Assembly (NCBI RefSeq): GCF_000204055.1
Contig: NW_006768766.1
Coordinates: 1,480,941-1,544,940, forward strand
DNA: 64,000 nucleotides
Direction of reading: 5' to 3'
Source of the DNA: Melampsora larici-populina 98AG31
Lineage: Eukaryota; Basidiomycota; Pucciniomycetes; Pucciniales; Melampsoraceae
The notes below the pieces were generated by a model. That model searched no databases, was not told the origin of the DNA, and saw only the letters and a program-made list of their open reading frames with translations. This document shows, in pieces, positions 21,270 through 33,289 of the stretch. The translations under genes were made by a program, and so were the position numbers. Each line of letters opens with the position of its first letter. The stretch's first letter is position 1.

Positions 21270-22843
21270 TTAGATCAAAACCCAGCACCGAGATATGTAT
21301 GCAGTGAGCTAAGCGGTCATAACCTATAGTGATCAGACACTCGCAAAAGAGTCCGACAGGTGAGATCATGAATTACATACCTACAATGATCCGACACTCG
21401 CAAGTGAATCACCAGCTCCAAGTCCAACAGGAAAGATGTGGATGGAGCCGGGTGCAAGTGTGAGTATATAGGCTAGGACTCGGCGCAGTCGTGCCACATC
21501 GGTTCGTTTTTTATCAAATTTCACCAGCTTCCCAAATTTCACATGTTGAAGCGTGATGGCCGATGAGCCTCCATGCTCTGAAGCAATCCTCAATGACGCC
21601 ATAACTCAATTCACATTGGCAGTTTCTTTTTGTCCAGCTCTTTTCTCTTCGAGAGCAGCCCAAGCTCAGTGACATCTGCGAGCTTCCACGAGCCAAGCCC
21701 GGGCGAGCCCGAGTTTCTCAGGCTGCGTCACTCTTTGTGTCTTCACAGCTTTCACACGTCTCAATCTATACATCCGTATCTCAATGCATTGCTGCCTTCT
21801 AATACCATGATGACCAAACCCATATTAATAGTTATATCCATCTACCTGCATGAGCACCAAATGCCAATTTCGAAGATGTCCTGGGAACATCAATCTTACT
21901 ATGTTGATATTCTCAAAATGTGCTTGCCAGTGATAGGCCAAACCTATCAGGCCAATTGTAGCCTACAATAACAAACCCCAATGAGAAGCACGTACCCTGA
22001 GTACACATATTAGAACACACCTCTTTGAACACCTTGATACCCCTCACTTAACACAAGTCCCAAACTTGCAGGGGCTTTGCTTTCTCACCTTGACAAGCTT
22101 GGTGACCTGGAAAGGGACTTGCAACTTATCAGCTACTTGTGGTGAGCAAGCAGGGACCCAAAAAGGCCCTATTCTTCTACAGCCTTGCATCTTCTGTAGT
22201 TGATATAATGTAGAATTTCTGAGGAGAGAAAAATCTTTGGAACATCTGGATCAACTTTGGTCTTTGAACAAAGTTCATTGATCAATTATTAATCTTCTTT
22301 TACAGGAAGTTGAAGAATGTGTTATTGAGGTCCCTTGTAAATTTTGTTTCAAAAATGCAGTCACCAAATTCTAAATCTTGAAATCTTTCTTTCTCTCTTG
22401 AGAAAACTTGGAGCAAGATATGAGAAATCTGGATAGACAGACCTGATGAAAAGTGGGCACAGGTACCCCAGGTTCAAATGGGTGTGGGGTTTAATCAAGA
22501 CAGAGTGGGTGATTTTGAGGTTTGACAAAACCTCCAAGCCAAACTCAATATTTGAACCCCCTGCTAGCTCACCAGGCCCAGTGGACAAGCCCCAAGTCCC
22601 TTTCCAAACCCCCAAGCTTGTGAGGAAAAATGGTCTGAGTGTGGGACTTAGTTAAGTTAGTTAATACCCACTTATTTGTCACCCACATGACTACAGTTGC
22701 TATAAGCCAGACTCAACCACAGCCTGATTTGGTTTGCACCTGGCGACGGCCCCGGTCCAAAATGTTGATGATCTGTGACCTGCTATGTGTGGTGCTGTTT
22801 TTGTCATAATCAGCCAAAATGAGCTGCCCTAGACCCTGAATTA
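21270..22843. other. Intergenic, no gene recognised
   Basis: Only short ORFs occur. Near the left end, TCCGACACTCGCAA-like phrases repeat at about 21336 and 21390. The rest is moderately AT-rich unique-looking sequence, perhaps old transposon debris. Confidence 0.4.
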
Positions 22844-23229
22844 GAGCATCCCCAGCCGTGCCGTAAATTTGTACCGTACGGAGGGTCGCACGGATCGCTT
22901 AGGGTACTGTTTGATGCATGGATTTTGAACCATGCACAGCCGTGGTGCTGTACATTACGGCTTGTAGCATATTTTGCAAAGTGTATTATGGGTTAGCTCA
23001 TCATCGAGGTGTATGATTTGCAGAGAGTGCAATTGTACAGGTTGGAGTTATGGGGAAAGTGAGGTACGGAAAGATTTGGGGTGCGAGCCAAAATAGAACA
23101 TATTTGGCCTATTTTGGCTTGCACGTAGAGAATTGCCTAAGCTAAGTATGTATTTGGGGTAACGGCTGTGGATAAAAATACCCCAAATCTATGTACGTCA
23201 CGGTTTACGGCACGCGGCTGGGGATGCTC
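22844..23229. mobile_element. Harbinger-type MITE, 386 bp
   Basis: The left end GAGCATCCCCAGCCGTGCCG and the right end, complementary to it with few mismatches, form inverted repeats of about 24 bp. A TTA direct repeat flanks the element (22841-22843 and 23230-23232), the 3-bp duplication typical of PIF/Harbinger. It has no coding capacity and would depend on a transposase made elsewhere. Confidence 0.88.
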
Positions 23230-23471
23230 TTACTACCTAACACCATAATTTTGACCCGTAAGTACAGTCTAAAGCCATACTGTTACCCCATAGGTACAGC
23301 CTATAGCCATATCATCAAACCACAAGGTATCCTATAAACCCATATGTCCAAAATATACAGGAATAAACCTGAATAAACTAAAAAAAATAAAAAAACCACT
23401 GGCCACATCAACTTGAAAAGTCATCTATGGCACAAACCATCCCCAATTATGCTAGAAATGACTTTTCAGTA

Positions 23472-23535
23472 AACTTATCTAAGTCGCCTGCCAACCTAAG
23501 CCGGTTGTTGGGTTGGCAGGGGACTTAGATAAGTT
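23472..23535. repeat. Long near-perfect hairpin, about 25-bp stem
   Basis: AACTTATCTAAGTCGCCTGC and the following CAACC pair with GGGTTGGCAGGGGACTTAGA and the following TAAGTT across a loop of about 13 bases. The stem has only one or two mismatches. Confidence 0.75.
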
Positions 23536-24797
23536 CAACTTTTCAGGACCTATTAACCCCTTTGGGCATGCGGGTTGACTCAGGTCTCCAACTTTCAACT
23601 TTTGCAGGGCACGCATGGTTGAGACTAGGTGATAGCAACTGTAGATCCTGAACCAATCAATCATATTCATCCTTATCAATTCAATACTTCTCCCCAATCT
23701 GGTTGACCAGCTAACCAAACTGCACCAAACTGGATTCTCAAACTCACAAGAAGATTGAGCCAGCTGGTCTTGTTTGCATACACTATCAGCTGACTTCTTG
23801 AGGAAAACTGTTGGTGTACATAGAACAGATCCAATACAATGGTACATGCTTCTACACATGATGCACAAATCAAGATGTGTGGAAGCTGGAAAGATACAAA
23901 GAGTGACACAGCATGAAAAACTTGGGCTATCCTGGGCTTGCCTGGACTTGATTTTTGAGTCTCATAAGTTGCATTGGACTCTGAATTCTCTGAACAGATG
24001 AATGTTCCACCCAACATCTGGCTCAAGACCAAGCAATTCTCTGATCCAACTACCATCTAGCTTGGCAACCCAGATTCTGGAGCCCACTTTGACTCACCAC
24101 ACCATACTACAATGTACTCTACTTCAAACTGTTTGTGACTAGATCCCTCCAAAAATGATAAAATTTGATTGCTATGAAACAGTATCAGCAGAGTACCTGT
24201 TACCTAGCTAAGATTGTGATGATGTAGATATGAATTATACTTTGAACACAAGTTTTACTATCAAGTGAGCCAGAGTGGTAGTGATTTGAAACAGATATTT
24301 CAACAATTGTGAAATTGTTCCACCATCACAACATTTGACTTGTAGTATAGCTGTGATGTGAACAGAAACCACATACAAAGTTTATGTGGTTGATCATGAT
24401 GGTTTTGGTTTCCAAAGTGATACTGAAGGTTGAGTTGAAATATCTCACTAGATTTGACTCAAACCCCACTTTCATAGACATCTAATTAATTGGCAATTCA
24501 ACATCAACACCTTCACCTTCTTCATCTTCAGTAGAAAAAAACAATGCTCCCAAAATTTTGTTGGTGATTGGCAGCAAATAGTGTTTTTCATGAGTTTTCT
24601 CTCTTGGTGTGAATGTTTCTCTCTTAGTGTTTTTTTCTATTGTTGTTATGCACAATCATGTTTGATCTTCTCTTTTGTCAGTTGATATGTTGTCATGTGT
24701 GCTCACTATTCTAGTCTTAGCTTAACTCTTAGCTGCATACATATGCTGATTTTCCTTTATAAGCTACCTATGACTCATGAGTCAAAAGGTTTTGAAC

Positions 24798-25070
24798 ATC
24801 ATCGATTTCAAACCTTTCTACATTTCACTCATCTGCAATAATCTTACTTACGACAATATTGCATTTCCGTGAATGACTCATAGGTAAGCTAATCAGTCTA
24901 GTTCCTGTTTCTCTCTCTCTCTTATCTCATTTATTTACTATCTATATGTGTGTGTATTGTTTCTGCTTGTGATGAAATAAATGTGATCATTGATTTCAAC
25001 CCTCTCTACATTTCACTCATCTGCAATAATCTTACTTACAACAATATTGCATTTCCGTGAATGACTCATA
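24798..25070. repeat. Two 85-bp direct repeats, 188 bp apart
   Basis: The copies at 24798-24882 and 24986-25070 differ at only a handful of positions. Both run from ATCATYGATTTCAA to GAATGACTCATA. Confidence 0.85.
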
Positions 25071-26261
25071 ACTTTTGTCTGGAATAAAGCATAGTCTTCA
25101 CTTTGGGATTGTTCCTATGCAGTTTCAAATATGTGCCAATGAGAGATTTTTCAAGTTCTGGAACCAGCACTTGGCAAAAATACAATTCAGGAGGAAATGG
25201 GGCTGATGTGTGTACATCCAGTGTAGTCCCAGTAAATTTTCCAACAAGAACATACTTGTCAGTCTCTTAATCATAACCACAAGACCTGTTTGCCCATGAA
25301 GTTTGCTTGTTAAGTTGGTTCAAGTCTCCAGTGAGTATGTGTTGAGGCAACAAAAGATTCACTCACTACCCAGGTTTCCACACCTGAAAATCCCCAAACT
25401 AGCCAGCCATTGTAAATATGTACTGTCCTTGTCTTTTCAATTGCTTCTGAGCCCCTTATGGAAAATATGAAGAAATTTTTTGATTGGTGATCTGAACAAG
25501 AGTTTCTTTACAATCTTGGATGTTCATAAGTAAAAGATCAGTTTAATGAGTTCAAAGGAAACTAGTATGACAGCAAGTATGAAAGGCACCATCCTAGCAA
25601 TGCAAATTCAATTCTGGTTGGCCATCCCTCACGGATGCCTAGTGGTGTCACATTCAGCTCAGTTTCATGGAGATCAAAAAAATCTGTGGTCTGTGGACAA
25701 TACAGGAACATACCAATCAGCATCAATCCTGATGATTGAAAACCAGTGAAGACTCACAGGTCATAGCATCTTGGTAGCTGGCTCTTGCACAAGTCTGGAA
25801 ATGCAAATAGAGTGTCTTTCAGCCACAGAAGTCATTTTGATGGGTGTGAGGGAAGGAAGTTGTCACAGAATGGCCATAAGTTATTTTCATTGTTGCCATC
25901 TGACCAAAATGGTGTCAGTGAGTCCAGCTCCAATTCTTCCTCTTGTTAAGGTTGAATGCTGACATCAGAAGTAGTGAATTGGTACCCAATACTTCTGAGC
26001 TTTAAGGTTAGACCAAGAATGTTGGCATAGGAGCTTTGAGGTTTTGTTTTGCAAGTGGATATCAGCCGGCACAATCTCCTGCACCTTACAAATGCCACAT
26101 ATGAAGGTTCTCTTTGCTTGACATATATGTTGAAAAACTTGATGAGACACATCAGTGGTTTGAAAGGTTTAAGGTTGACAAATTGGGGGCTGAGAAATTG
26201 GGTGATATAAAGAATTTGAAGGAATTGGTTTGTTAGTTGACTGATAAGTGAGCACAGAAAG

Positions 26262-26440
26262 TGAGACAAAATGATAGAGAGATGGAACAGTGCAATGAGC
26301 AAGTATGGAATGGAATTGTTGTGATCAATTGCAATGCATACCTGAGAAGTGAGCTATATCAGTATGAGCAAGGCAACAACTGAGACAAAATGATAGAAAG
26401 ATGGAACAGAGGGACAAGCGAGTATGGAATGGAGTTGGTG
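26262..26440. repeat. Two 60-bp direct repeats, offset 119 bp
   Basis: The copies at 26262-26321 and 26381-26440 both read TGAGACAAAATGATAGARAG and end in GTATGGAATGGARTTG. They lie just left of the solo LTR. Confidence 0.7.
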
Positions 26441-28089
26441 AAGAAGAGGAGACAAAAGTATGCATAGAAGTACAGTATATATATGAGTGGTCTACAGTAT
26501 CTGATGTAAGTGTCCTGAACGCTCTTCCCAGTGTGGTGATCAGTTTATAGGATCAATTAAAAAAATAGTTATAGTATTTTACCAAAGTTATTAGAAAAGT
26601 TCAGCAGAAAAGAAAACTCAAAATTGGAGGACCCTGATCAATAGAAGATCTTTTAGGCTTATGTATTACACAATACATCATGATTAGGTGATCTTATCTC
26701 AAACAAATTATTGATATCAACATCAATTATCAACAAATGAATTACAAAAAGAAAAGAAAGAAAAACATAAGAAAAATCCAAAAATATAGGTGCTTGGAAA
26801 TAGTTTTTAGGGTATCAATATTAGGTTTATGGGTTTTGTGAGGGTAGAATATGAAAGGACAGCATTATATTATACAGTAACAATTTTAATCTTGATGGTT
26901 GATAAGGAGGAATAGAACTTATCAAGAATTACCTACTTTTTCAAAGTTGGTAAAGAAGGGGTTTATGGGTAGTTTACATATGTAATGGTGGTATGAGTAA
27001 TATTTAATGTTTCCAAGAGGATTTTACCAAATTTTCACAGCTCTAGATGAAGATGTAACATAACAGGAGCAAGAGAGTAGGAGCAATAGCTGTGTAAAGG
27101 GGTGAAAAGGTGTGAATTTCATCAAAAATGGAGGTTTTCAGCTTATTACATATGTCAGATGACATTGGAACTGGATGGTAGATGGTTCATTCAATACAGA
27201 AGTATTGATTACATAATGTACAGCCTTGAGATCATTAGTAACAGAGGTTTTTGAAGAAAGTTATGAGAGAAATAAGAAATTGGTGTGAACTTTGAATTTT
27301 ACACTTACATGCATACATGTAACAACATTTACATACCAAAACCTTAACTATGAGACTCAATAACTCTCCATTATTCATCAGGAGTACCTGATATGGCACC
27401 AATTATTGATCAGTATGACAATATCTACAAGATGCACTTTAGTAATAAAAAATTGGACATCATTTGACAAAGCCCATATCTTCAAAAATAGGTTTTCAGC
27501 CAAGTTTACAAGGAAAAAATCACCTGTATTCATCATAAGAAGTGCTGTGTAACATTCAATTACATCATTCATCACTTTGGCTGTGTAAATCACATCACCT
27601 ATTTGTAAAAAAGTCATTACATTGTGTCATCATATGGGTTTTAGGGTTTTTTGGTCAAAATTGGTTGGTTTGTGAGGCTGTTGACCATTGTAAGAGTTGT
27701 AACACATTTATATATATACTCAAGGATGACTTTGGGATTGTTGTTCCCCTTTTTTCTTTATCATCTACACAGTTATCATCTTGTTTATCATTATAAACTT
27801 ATTTTAGCAGTACCTGATCACTTGAATATGCCCTTTATTACAATATAAAGAGAAATTTACTTTAGTGTCATGGTCAAAAAGACTTATTGTGAATAATATC
27901 AAAAAGATATTGCTTCATTTTCTTAGTTATCATATTGGAATAAAACTATAGCAGTGTTGAGAGAAATTAAATTGTGCTTTTTGAGTTAAAATCTGTGTAC
28001 TTTTGGTCCTTTAAAGATACTTTTCTCTGGTGCCTTATCAGTACTCAATTCAACAGAGTTCCCCTTTCTGATTGTCTTGTTCTAGGGGC

Positions 28090-31000
28090 AACGCCGAGAT
28101 AGCAGCGCAACACAGCGCAAAATGGTCATTTGCGTGCTGCGTAGCTCTAACAGTTATCGGGAATTAGCCCGGATGGCTAACGTGCCTAGTGGAGTTACGC
28201 TATCACAGATAGCGTAACTTATGGAATTTTTAGGCGCTATCTCAATGTTGGAGCGCTGCGATTAGCGCTACGTTATGTCAAATTTTGTGCGCTATCACAA
28301 TTTTTTTACCAAGAAAAACTATAAAGAAAAAGAAAGAACAATATTGTAAAGCAACATCAAAGTAAAGTAGAAACCTTATAAGAAATCTTGTACCCTGATA
28401 GAGTCTGAAACTTGGCTGGATTCATTGCCCAATGGTACCATCTCCACCAACCACATATGAGCCAAGACTGATCGTTCAATAGTAATAGGTGCCAGACCTC
28501 CTCGGCTTGCTGAACATACATCAGCAGCTGCCGAGAATGTCCTTTCTGGCGCTGCTGAAGAACCCAAACATGCCAAATAATCCTGAGCCATCAGTGCAAG
28601 GATTGGGAACCTGTTAGAATTCACCTGAGATGAGAAACAAAAAGAATGATCAGCATAACATCACTTTCAAAGACCTTTGGTTCACTCACCAACCACCAAC
28701 ACAGAGCTTCATCGGGATTGCTCTGTTCATACTCCGGTTCTTTCATGCAAACAGACCCTCGGAAGAAATCTTTAACCTGAGAGTCATCTCCCAGGTCTTC
28801 AGCATCTTCCTCGTTGTCACTGTACAAGTCAAACATTGCTGAACTAGAAGGGACATGTGAGTTATCTTTGGAGCTGACAGTATGAGAAGATGTCTTCTTT
28901 TGCGTTGATCTGAGCTGGTAGTCTTTGAAGATGGTATTGAAAGTGGATTCTGCAGTAATATAGATTGTTGAAGTCTTTTCGAAGAAACGCTCGAAAAACC
29001 TGATTCGAAAAGCCGGATGGAGAAGGGTGGCGACTACAAGCGTTTCGCAGGCAAGTGCCTCATCCAGGTAGAGTCCGACCTTTACAAGCATGGCCGCCAA
29101 CATGGGGTAAAGCGCATTGGTACGTGAGAGTTTCTGCTCTCGAGCTTGCAGGTTGGCTTTCAATTTGATGTACTGAGTTATGACCAGCGCACCTGTAGGC
29201 GCATTTCCTTCCATCTGCTTCGTGATGGACAAAAATGGCTGCAAAAAATCAAATCAAGTAGAATCAGTATCGTAAGTATAAATTTCTTTATAAAAGCACT
29301 TTATACTTACCTCAAGCTCATTGTTTAGTTCCTGGATTGACGCCCAATCGGAAGGACTGATAGTGATCTCATGGAAGTAGCCATAAGCCTTACCACTTTT
29401 GCGGGGTCGACGTGACTTTGAGTGAACACATTCGAGATCTTCTTTTAAGAGCTGGTCAATGACCTGTTGTTTCAGATCAAGAGGCGAACAGTTCAATTGA
29501 TAATCACATCATGAGGAAGAAAGTAGATTAGCAACTTACTTCGCGTGCAACCCAAGCCTTGTGCTGTGATATATATTTAATGTTCCATCTAATCCCGTAT
29601 CCTGCGATCAAGGAACCGAGCGAAAGACCACGGGCCTGCATCACACGTTGGAATTCGTGGCGCCACGAAGACAACCTTGTGATCCGTCGTATCACAAAGT
29701 CAAGCTGAGAATATGAAGTGGTCAGTAATGGATACATGAAAGAGACATTCGAAAGACATACCTTTTCAAGAATGAAATTGAGTTTGTTTGCTTCCCTTCG
29801 GTGGGTGGGTGCAACGGTATTGTTCACAACCAGGAGGGCTGATGCCTCGTCCGCGGCATCAGCCGCATCCCAATCTTGCTCGTCATTGTGGTCTTGAGGA
29901 CCCAAAGTTGATTCCAATCGATCCATTAAATTGCCTTGTTCATCATGATGTTCTTCATCAGCTAATTCTTGCAAGTCGTGTTCAGCATCGGAACCAGCAT
30001 CTTCCGTAAGTTCTGGCGTAGTAGAGACATCGGGAACTTCCAATACCGGTCCATCGCCAGCTCGAGGGTCCTCAGGTGGCTCTTCATCTTCAGCTAGAGA
30101 GGTACAAACGGCTGGAAATCGTCCTCAAAAGGCAGTCTTTGCCTTTCGCGGTGGAGCTGTCTTGAGACCGAGAGCCGCAAGGCCTGCCCCAACTATCAAG
30201 GCCAGCTTGTGGGAGAAACAGAACGCATGCATCTTCTCAGGATTCCAGCGGTAGTCAGATTCGGGTCTGCATTGACTGGTGAATTGGTGATGCAGTTCCA
30301 TTGCCATCGTTTTGTTATTTGACCCCGAGTCGGTTGTCTGGCTGAGCAGGTAAGACAAACAAATAAGTTACAAATAGAATAAGTATCATGAAGACATCAA
30401 GATTAAGTGAAAGAAACCAAAAAAGAAAAAGCAAACGTACTTATCTTATCAACAAGTTGATGTTTGATCAACACGTTGGCTAAAGGTTCCGCTAGCCAAA
30501 CGCCTCAGTGCTCCCATGCAACCACCTTAAGTGTAAGGTGACGAGATACGTACTTCCACAATGAATTGATATAAGTTACATTTGCACATATAAAGCCGTG
30601 TCGGTTTCCTTTTGAGGTCCACACATCGTGTTGCATTGAGAATTTCGAAGTCAAGCCCTGGTCAACACAAGCTCCAATCTTTAGTAACAATTTGTAACGA
30701 AGTTGAATTAAAATAAAATTGAGAAAAGAAATAATCACCTTCAGTTCTTTAATGACTTGTTCCTTCATGGACAAGTTTAAGCGTTTAGCCTTGATGGCTG
30801 CCCAGTGCCTCCCAGACAGTTTAGCTTCAGGTCAAATGTAGTTGATACACGCGCGAAGCCATGAGTCTGCTAGTCGAGACCATGGCAGCGCTTGTCGAAC
30901 CAGCCATACGCACATACCCTGATTGAAAGTGAGGTTATTGAATTTCGATCCCTTGGTCTTGGTGATGAAAGAGTCAAGAGGACCACTCTTCTTCTTGCGT

Positions 31001-32422
31001 TCAGCTTCGTCTCGAGCATATCGTTCGGCAACCAAAAGTGGAATGTCATGTCCTTGGGCTTTAGCTGTGAGACGTCCTGGACAGCCAATGGTTGATCGAC
31101 CGTCTTGAGTCGAACCGTCTTGATGGGCTTTAAGATTGCCTGTCGGATTGCTGTGACTAACTCTAACGGGGTTATTCTTGTCTCGACTGCACCATAGACA
31201 AGGATATCCAAGGGGTCTTTTCGATTTATCCTACATTACGAAAATAAATCAAAGATGTGGTTTTTCAGTGTGGGAAGGAAATGATGAGGATGAGGAACCC
31301 AGCTTACATCATTGGACTTGCTGTGAAAAGGGGTTTCAAAGCAAGCTAAAAGCAAATCCATCTTCACTATTTCATCTACATCGATGGGTTTTCTTTGCCG
31401 AACTCAATTGTTTTCTTCATCAGAATCTGCTCAGAGAATCTCTTTGGTGACCTGGATAGACGAGATCTTTACATTTGGTGTCAGTCAGCTAAAGTTCAGA
31501 ATGGTAAAGAGTGAGATTAAAAGGTAAAAAGTAGGTATAAAGAAAAACTCACTTCATTGTCCCCCGTGGGAGTTTTCTGGGTCTTTCCTTGAACCCGCTT
31601 CCTTTTTTTCTTAACTGGTTTGACCACTTGAGGTTCATCATCTGAAGATTCTTCATCTTGAATGGTTTGACTCTCGATTGTTTTGTTCTTAGGTCTGCTA
31701 CTGGAGGTCTGGCTAAGTGAAGTACTGTGGTCAATGGAAGCTCGTCGACGACCGTCAGGGCAAGGTGAAATCATTCCGGGATTGATAACTGGTTGACGTA
31801 TTCGTTGAGGCCGACTACTAGTAGGTGTTCCTGGGTGTGAACTTGAAGGCATGACCGATAACTGGAAGAAGATGTAATTGAACATCTGTACGAAGATGCC
31901 AAAGAAGGGACGACGTGAAGCATTGATCATGATCGATTGAGGTATCAAAAGTAAAGTGAAGAAACGAAATGTGAAGGATGGAGGAAAGGATAGAGGAAGG
32001 AAACAATGAATGAAATTATCAGAGGGAGGAAATCAAAGTATCTTCAGTAGATGTTCGATGGGAAGGGATGGGATTGAAGGGATGGGGTGATGATCTCACC
32101 TTTGAGCTATCCTTCTTACACTGGGGTCGAGGGTGGTTGACGGTGGTGATTAGTCCCAAATCTTCGGTGATTGGGTCTAAAAGTAGAAAGGGTAGCCCCT
32201 GCGTTCCCACACGCGCAACATAGCTATGGTAACGGGGTGCGGGGCCGGTGCGTAACTGGTAAAAAAAACCCCGTTATCCCAGATTGATAACATAACTCGG
32301 GTATAGAAGGATCCGTTACCAGGGTCCGAGAGCGTAACTGCCCCAAGTGCCGCAGAGCTATCAGATAGCTCTGCGCTTAGAGTTACGCTAGCGCTATCCC
32401 GAGCGCTGCTATCTTGGCGTTG
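28090..32422. mobile_element. hAT superfamily DNA transposon, 4.3 kb, decayed
   Basis: The ends CAACGCC and GGCGTTG are inverted, and similarity extends inward (GAGATAGCAGCGC versus its complement). CTAGGGG is present on both sides (28083-28089 and 32423-32429), close to the 8-bp duplication expected for hAT. The first and last 350 bases carry many AGCGCT and GCGCTATC motifs. The uninterrupted copy of the host LTR at 58001-59626 supplies the empty-site comparison. The interior holds a broken hAT transposase on the minus strand. Confidence 0.88.
28376..31852 (-). pseudogene. hAT transposase with three in-frame TGA codons
   Basis: The minus-strand coding region starts at about 31852 with a Ser/Pro-rich, Lys-rich N-terminus. 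Recognisable hAT blocks follow: the HDVWTSKGNRHGF segment, the QTTDSGSNNKTMA segment (catalytic Asp region), CFSHKLALIV, an acidic insert (29800-30060), and at the end the C-terminal dimerisation domain with LACLGSSAAPERTFSAA (28376-28624). The frame is otherwise continuous across exons, but TGA interrupts it at 30125-30127, 30505-30507 and 30832-30834. At each place a CGA (Arg) codon would restore a family-like sequence. Several introns separate the blocks; I did not fix every splice site. The enzyme cannot be made from this copy. Confidence 0.85.
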
Positions 32423-32523
32423 CTAGGGGGGCAGTTCATAGACTTCTTCTACTAGTCATTTATTGGTAGATTATCCCCTTCACGCTCTGTATAACCCTTG
32501 TTTGATTATAAGCTCTACACCAG

Positions 32524-33289
32524 CCAGCCTTGCTGGTTTAGGTCCTGTCCTGAATGACCAACTGATACAATCAAGATGGTGGTTGAACTGTTCAAGATGG
32601 TTGGTTGATGAAGCTGCCTGGCCAGGCTAGTAGTGAGTGCCTTGAAATTGAACAACAAGGATATTCCATTTGTTTGAGAGTTGGATAAGTTCTTGTGAGA
32701 TACTTCAGTTGGTTGCAAAAGGGAGTGTTGTGAATGTTTTGACTGTGAAGCTTTCTAACATTTTGAAGGCTTCAGCGCTTTTGAACCCTGAGTGTTTGAT
32801 AAGGTTGAGCCATTTGAGAAATATTAGCTGAGACAGAAGCCCAAGCTCCTTTTGCTTCTTGCTTCCTTCCATCCCTCTGCTTCTTTAGCTTGTTACTGTT
32901 GGAATACTCACATCAAAATCATGTGATTATTGATTTATTCCTTAGCTTACTCATCATTGATAAGCTTTTGATCTAATTCCCAACATGTTCACATCTAGTA
33001 AATGTTCATCTGCCTCAGATCATGTGATCCTTTCTCTTTCTTTTTTATCTACCTGTTACATAAAACTTATGTATCAAAGATTGTTCATATACTGCCTGGA
33101 GTCACACTAGGAAAGGGCCTCTCTTCACCATTTCTGTAATTCACTTGTGTGATTTAGTCCATTGCAACAGTTCCTCCTCAAACTCAGACCTCCAACAACC
33201 TTCTTTTAGTGAGCATCCTGGTTGTTTCTGTCAATTGTTTTGTGAGTGACGACAATCATTGCTCTTCACTATGGTGTTTTTGATAGAAA
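32524..33289. other. AT-rich sequence without a recognised gene
   Basis: Unique-looking AT-rich DNA lies between the solo LTR and the Mutator remnant. It may include part of that remnant's 3' region. No domain-bearing ORF is seen. Confidence 0.4.

Larger units (their letters stand above)
23230..26531. other. AT-rich degenerate region, no gene recognised
   Basis: No ORF here has recognisable domains. The region contains a long hairpin (23472-23535), two 85-bp direct repeats (24798-24882, 24986-25070) and a pair of 60-bp repeats (26262-26321, 26381-26440). It is probably decayed mobile DNA. Confidence 0.5.
26532..32519. mobile_element. Solo LTR of about 1.6 kb, split by a hAT element
   Basis: The LTR starts TGTGGTGATC at 26532 and ends CTCTACA at 32519, with the TG...CA termini usual for LTR retrotransposons. 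A CCAG duplication flanks it (26528-26531 and 32520-32523). The LTR itself comprises 26532-28089 and about 32430-32519; the middle is a hAT element inserted later. The same LTR occurs uninterrupted at 58001-59626, which confirms the boundaries. No internal gag-pol region is present, so the rest was probably lost by recombination between LTRs. Confidence 0.82.

Noticed and set aside
28083..32429. Exact 8-bp target duplication for the hAT element
   Set aside because: Only 7 bases (CTAGGGG) match cleanly beside symmetrical ends. The G-run blurs the eighth position, so I do not claim 8.
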